From Neodontobutis hainanensis (lineage: Eukaryota; Chordata; Actinopteri; Gobiiformes; Odontobutidae): 64,000 nucleotides of DNA. The stretch is from positions 1,199,501-1,263,500 of the forward strand of contig JALDNG010000040.1 in NCBI GenBank assembly GCA_024349245.1, written 5' to 3'. Positions 63,101 to 64,000 of the stretch are shown in pieces. The notes under the pieces were generated by a model. The model was not told where the DNA came from. It did no database searches and saw only the letters and a program-made list of their open reading frames with translations. The position numbers and the translations under genes were made by a program. Positions within the stretch are counted from its first letter, which is position 1. Every line of letters starts with the position of its first letter.

Positions 63101-63909
63101 AGACTAGTTCTCCATTGTTTTTTGTCTTTGGTGTCTGGGTGTATTCTCACGATCCATGTAATCCTTTTATTCAAGGATGGGGTGTCCTGCCTCAAGATTA
63201 TAGCTTGAGTAAAAGCTTTCCATCTGAGACCCAACACCAGGGTGGTTTCACTGTCATTTCTCACATGTAGAGTTCCCACTTTAAGACCTTAAGATCTTTC
63301 AGCAAGTTTTGTTCCAGATCCCAAACTAGAGGAAAACTAGTTCTAGCCAATAGCAATCAAACTCCCATTTATTATCGGGCTTCAAGCTATAATTGTGACT
63401 CAATCACAGCAGCCCTGACTCTTCAGCACTTTTTGCCCCAGCACGAAATTCACAAAAAAATGATTGATTTGGTTCTGTGCCCCTCGCAGGCCGACAGTGT
63501 GTGGTTGGAGATGGACGATGACGATGAAATGCCAACAGCCGATGAACTGGAGCAGTGGATCGAGGACGTCCTGTCGGGAAAAATCGACCCAGATGATGAT
63601 GATGATGAAGACGACGACGATGAAGACGACGACGATGAAGACGACGACGATGAAGACGACGATGATGAAGATGACGATGATGAAGATGATGACGACGACG
63701 ATGATGACGATGATGACGACGATGATGACGACGATGATGACGACGATGACGACGACGATGATGACGACGATGATGACGATGATGACGACGACGATGATGA
63801 CGATGATGACGACGATGACGACGATGACGACGACGACGACGATGATGATGACGATGACGATGACGATGACGACGACGATGACGATGAAGATGACGACGAT
63901 GATGAATAA
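47954..63909 (+). CDS. casq1: Calsequestrin, skeletal-type (casq1-like), 11 exons
   Basis: Calsequestrin is the high-capacity, low-affinity Ca2+ buffer of the sarcoplasmic reticulum lumen; it polymerises with Ca2+ and couples to triadin/junctin and the ryanodine receptor. Exons: 47954-48190, 60817-60910, 61149-61249, 61509-61620, 61695-61768, 62077-62207, 62286-62331, 62399-62453, 62526-62626, 62813-62887, 63490-63909. They sum to 1446 nt (481 codons plus stop), and every junction is GT/AG and in frame. Residues 1-20 form a signal peptide, about 21-375 the three thioredoxin-like domains, and 377-481 an acidic tail. CASQ1-like features include LELAAQVL, GFGLVD, AAEEFHP, SMYE and VPYWEKTF. A minority look CASQ2-like (NEVDFYEPFM, GYEFLEILK, WIEDVLSGKI), so casq1 over casq2 is likely but not certain, and a/b paralogy is unresolved. 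The usual N-glycosylation sequon before DADSVW is lost. Eleven exons matches vertebrate calsequestrins. Confidence 0.93.
52354..52430 (-). mobile_element. L2-type LINE 3' tail fragment
   Basis: A (GGCAA)n run is followed by the reverse complement of the tail seen at 56588-56648 (TTATATAGCTCAATTCATAC then ACTGGGTAACTCAAAGTGC). It sits in casq1 intron 1. Confidence 0.7.
53299..53398 (-). mobile_element. SINE fragment related to the 27.3-kb copy
   Basis: TTTACTCTCACATTCACTCA then CAGTGGGCAATTTAGAGTCA and CACGTTTTTGGA match the central body of the SINE at 27332-27737 in the same orientation. Head and tail are missing. Confidence 0.7.
55945..56439 (-). pseudogene. Tc1-like transposase, N-terminal part only
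   Basis: An open frame of 164 residues from ATG (MSLNNFERGMVVGGRR...). It has the bipartite helix-turn-helix DNA-binding region (VGLSISQSAQLLGFSRTTIS; then GRKCPVDARGQRRM with an RLIQADRRATLTQIS second helix pair) and the first catalytic Asp region (WSDESGF, where DESRF is usual). It runs out just after that motif, where a full enzyme would be about 340 residues, so the second and third catalytic acidic residues are absent. Confidence 0.9.
56588..56648 (+). mobile_element. L2-type LINE 3' tail nested in the Tc1 right end
   Basis: The motif CACTTTGAGTTACACAGTGT then ATGAATTGTGCTATATAAAT is followed by a short (TTGCC)n tract. The same motif occurs inverted at 52354-52430 and, more diverged, at 17300-17359. 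The tandem TTGCC end is a common teleost non-LTR retrotransposon 3' terminus. It breaks the Tc1 terminal repeat, so it inserted later. Confidence 0.7.
57252..57620 (-). repeat. Dispersed repeat R2, copy B (in casq1 intron 1)
   Basis: The reverse-complement relative of 29750-30049. It has an extra 10-bp tandem block GTATTTCGCT, repeated about three to four times (57538-57570), and extra bases around 57330-57390 that copy A lacks, so the two copies have diverged by indels as well as substitutions. Confidence 0.88.
58930..58949. repeat. 20-bp poly(A) run
   Basis: Twenty consecutive A in casq1 intron 1. No retroelement body was recognised immediately upstream. Confidence 0.9.
60817..60910 (+). 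CDS. casq1: casq1 coding exon 2
   Basis: Residues 80-110 plus one base of 111, reading LAAQVLDDLEDQDIGFGLVD and then the EKK...ARKL helix of domain I. The acceptor is TGCTCAG and the donor GG|GTAAGA. The loop after LAAQVL appears about two residues longer than in human CASQ1. Confidence 0.93.
61149..61249 (+). CDS. casq1: casq1 coding exon 3
   Basis: Residues 111-144, GLDEVESIYVF through DGELAADTLVEFLYD, completing thioredoxin-like domain I. The acceptor is TTACTCAG and the donor GAT|GTAAGT. The split Gly codon joins correctly to exon 2. Confidence 0.93.
61509..61620 (+). CDS. casq1: casq1 coding exon 4
   Basis: Residues 145-181, starting VIEDPVEIIDNERELKGF and ending GYFKSDKSP. This opens domain II with the DPVE(I/L)I signature shared by all calsequestrins. 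The acceptor is TATGTCAG and the donor CC|GTAAGT. Confidence 0.93.
61695..61768 (+). CDS. casq1: casq1 coding exon 5
   Basis: Residues 182-206, HFIEYDDAAEEFHPFIKFF through ATFDPK, in domain II. The first codon (His) is split with exon 4. Human CASQ1 has a few more residues at this junction (KSKDSEHYKAF), so the loop is slightly different here. The acceptor is CCCATAG and the donor AAG|GTTAGT. Confidence 0.9.
61926..61969. repeat. 19-bp-stem hairpin in casq1 intron 5
   Basis: CCAAAAAAATCATACTCAA, loop GAGTTC, TTGACTATGATTTTTTTGG, with one mismatch in 19 pairs. It lies inside the 308-nt intron between exons 5 and 6 and would fold in the pre-mRNA. Confidence 0.9.
62077..62207 (+). CDS. casq1: casq1 coding exon 6
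   Basis: Residues 207-249 plus two bases of 250. IAKKLKLKINEVDFYEPFM is followed by EEPVTIPGKP and a Glu-rich helix (EEELIEYIEQHD), covering the domain II/III boundary. The acceptor is ATTCCAG and the donor ACAG|GTGACC. Confidence 0.93.
62286..62331 (+). CDS. casq1: casq1 coding exon 7
   Basis: A 46-nt micro-exon for residues 250-265, RPTLRKLEPYSMYEIW. The split Arg codon joins exon 6. The SMYE-x-W motif is CASQ1-like (CASQ2 has EMFETW). The acceptor is TGTTCAG and the donor TGG|GTAAGA. Confidence 0.92.
62399..62453 (+). CDS. casq1: casq1 coding exon 8
   Basis: Residues 266-283 plus one base, EDDINGEHIVAFAEEDDP. This is the start of the third thioredoxin-like domain, with the family motif HIVAFAE. 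The acceptor is GTTCACAG and the donor CCAG|GTAATG. Confidence 0.92.
62526..62626 (+). CDS. casq1: casq1 coding exon 9
   Basis: Residues 284-317: DGYEFLEILKEVARENTNNP is followed by NLSIIWIDPDLFPL. N304-L-S306 is a new potential N-glycosylation sequon; mammalian CASQ1 and CASQ2 have Asp at the first position. The acceptor is TTGCCTAG and the donor CTG|GTACAA. Confidence 0.92.
62813..62887 (+). CDS. casq1: casq1 coding exon 10
   Basis: Residues 318-342, LVPYWEKTFGVNLGSPQIGV then VDVED. Asn and Thr of the conserved N-V-T sequon are Asp339 and Glu341 here. The acceptor is TATTTCAG and the donor GAT|GTAAGA. Confidence 0.92.
63490..63909 (+). CDS. casq1: casq1 coding exon 11: C-terminal core and polyaspartate tail
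   Basis: Residues 343-481 and the TAA stop. The first 34 residues (ADSVWLEMDDDDEMPTADEL through WIEDVLSGKIDP) end the domain III core. The remaining 105 residues are only Asp and Glu. The reading frame is open upstream into intron 10, with a first in-frame ATG at 63460, so an alternative transcript starting in intron 10 could encode an almost pure acidic protein. This is an inference only. Confidence 0.93.
   Translation, partial: ADSVWLEMDDDDEMPTADELEQWIEDVLSGKIDPDDDDDEDDDDEDDDDEDDDDEDDDDEDDDDEDDDDDDDDDDDDDDDDDDDDDDDDDDDDDDDDDDDDDDDDDDDDDDDDDDDDDDDDDDDDDDDDDDDEDDDDDE
63592..63906 (+). repeat. GAY-codon tract encoding a 105-residue Asp/Glu tail
   Basis: The tract is 105 codons: 97 Asp and 8 Glu. 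The first 31 codons carry a Glu every fifth residue, underlain by a 15-bp unit of GAA plus four GAY codons (five units, 63607-63681; the first three identical). An uninterrupted run of 67 Asp follows (63685-63885), and the tail ends EDDDDDE. GAT and GAC are thoroughly interspersed, which argues for selection on the protein as well as repeat expansion. Acidic tails bind Ca2+ in calsequestrins but are usually much shorter in mammals. Confidence 0.95.
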
Positions 63910-63910
63910 A
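63905..63910 (+). terminator. AATAAA overlapping the casq1 stop codon
   Basis: The hexamer AATAAA overlaps the TAA stop, and T-rich then GT-rich sequence follows at 63922-63975. If used, the 3'UTR would be only about 15-40 nt. A signal beyond the window end is at least as likely. Confidence 0.25.
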
Positions 63911-64000
63911 TGTTTCTACACCTTTTTTTTTTTTTACGTGACAGTTTATATTTTTAAGTGGTTGTTTGTGGTAGTAGTAAATAGTTTATTACCTCAGGTA

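Noticed and set aside
63433..63489. Extension of the last casq1 exon upstream to 63433
   Set aside because: 63433 is a TTG codon, not ATG, and a good acceptor (CCCTCGCAG) at 63489 places the exon start exactly where the calsequestrin family resumes.

Overview
This window looks like nuclear DNA from a ray-finned, probably percomorph, fish. The evidence is a vertebrate-type intron/exon gene plus repeats typical of teleosts: L2-clade LINE fragments read on the minus strand, a Tc1-like DNA transposon, a hAT-type non-autonomous element with 8-bp target-site duplications, several tRNA-derived SINEs and many microsatellites. There is no bacterial, organellar or viral gene content. The species cannot be told from the sequence.

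Only one host protein gene can be assembled with confidence. It is a skeletal-muscle-type calsequestrin (casq1-like) on the + strand, 47954-63909, with 11 coding exons. All exon junctions fit GT/AG sites and keep frame. The predicted precursor is 481 residues: a 20-residue signal peptide, three thioredoxin-like domains and an unusually long acidic tail of 105 residues (97 Asp, 8 Glu, longest pure Asp run 67). Intron 1 is about 12.6 kb and carries a degraded Tc1-like element and other repeats. Introns 2-10 are short. The coding sequence ends about 90 bases before the window does.

Region by region: 1-47.8 kb is gene-poor. It holds a hAT MITE (5.7-6.7 kb), SINE copies (11.4, 27.3 and 44.4 kb), two 73-75 bp inverted repeats about 1.8 kb apart (12.9 and 14.8 kb), a near-perfect 35-bp-arm palindrome (21.9 kb), two broken L2 LINEs (34-35 and 36-36.7 kb) and at least nine dispersed fragments of one short repeat family. 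A CpG-rich, TATA-containing segment at 32.0-32.4 kb is the only good candidate for another promoter. Several low-repeat stretches rich in homeodomain-like TAAT sites could be cis-regulatory, but conservation cannot be tested here. 47.8-63.9 kb is the calsequestrin gene.

The most unusual structure is at 27319-27919. A minus-strand SINE and a plus-strand fragment of the 3' end of 18S rRNA lie head to head between perfect 13-bp direct repeats. The layout fits one retrotransposition event in which two different RNAs were each copied from their 3' ends. The second notable item is the calsequestrin polyaspartate tail, which resembles the Asp-homopolymer protein aspolin known from fish muscle. No new multi-gene system was found.
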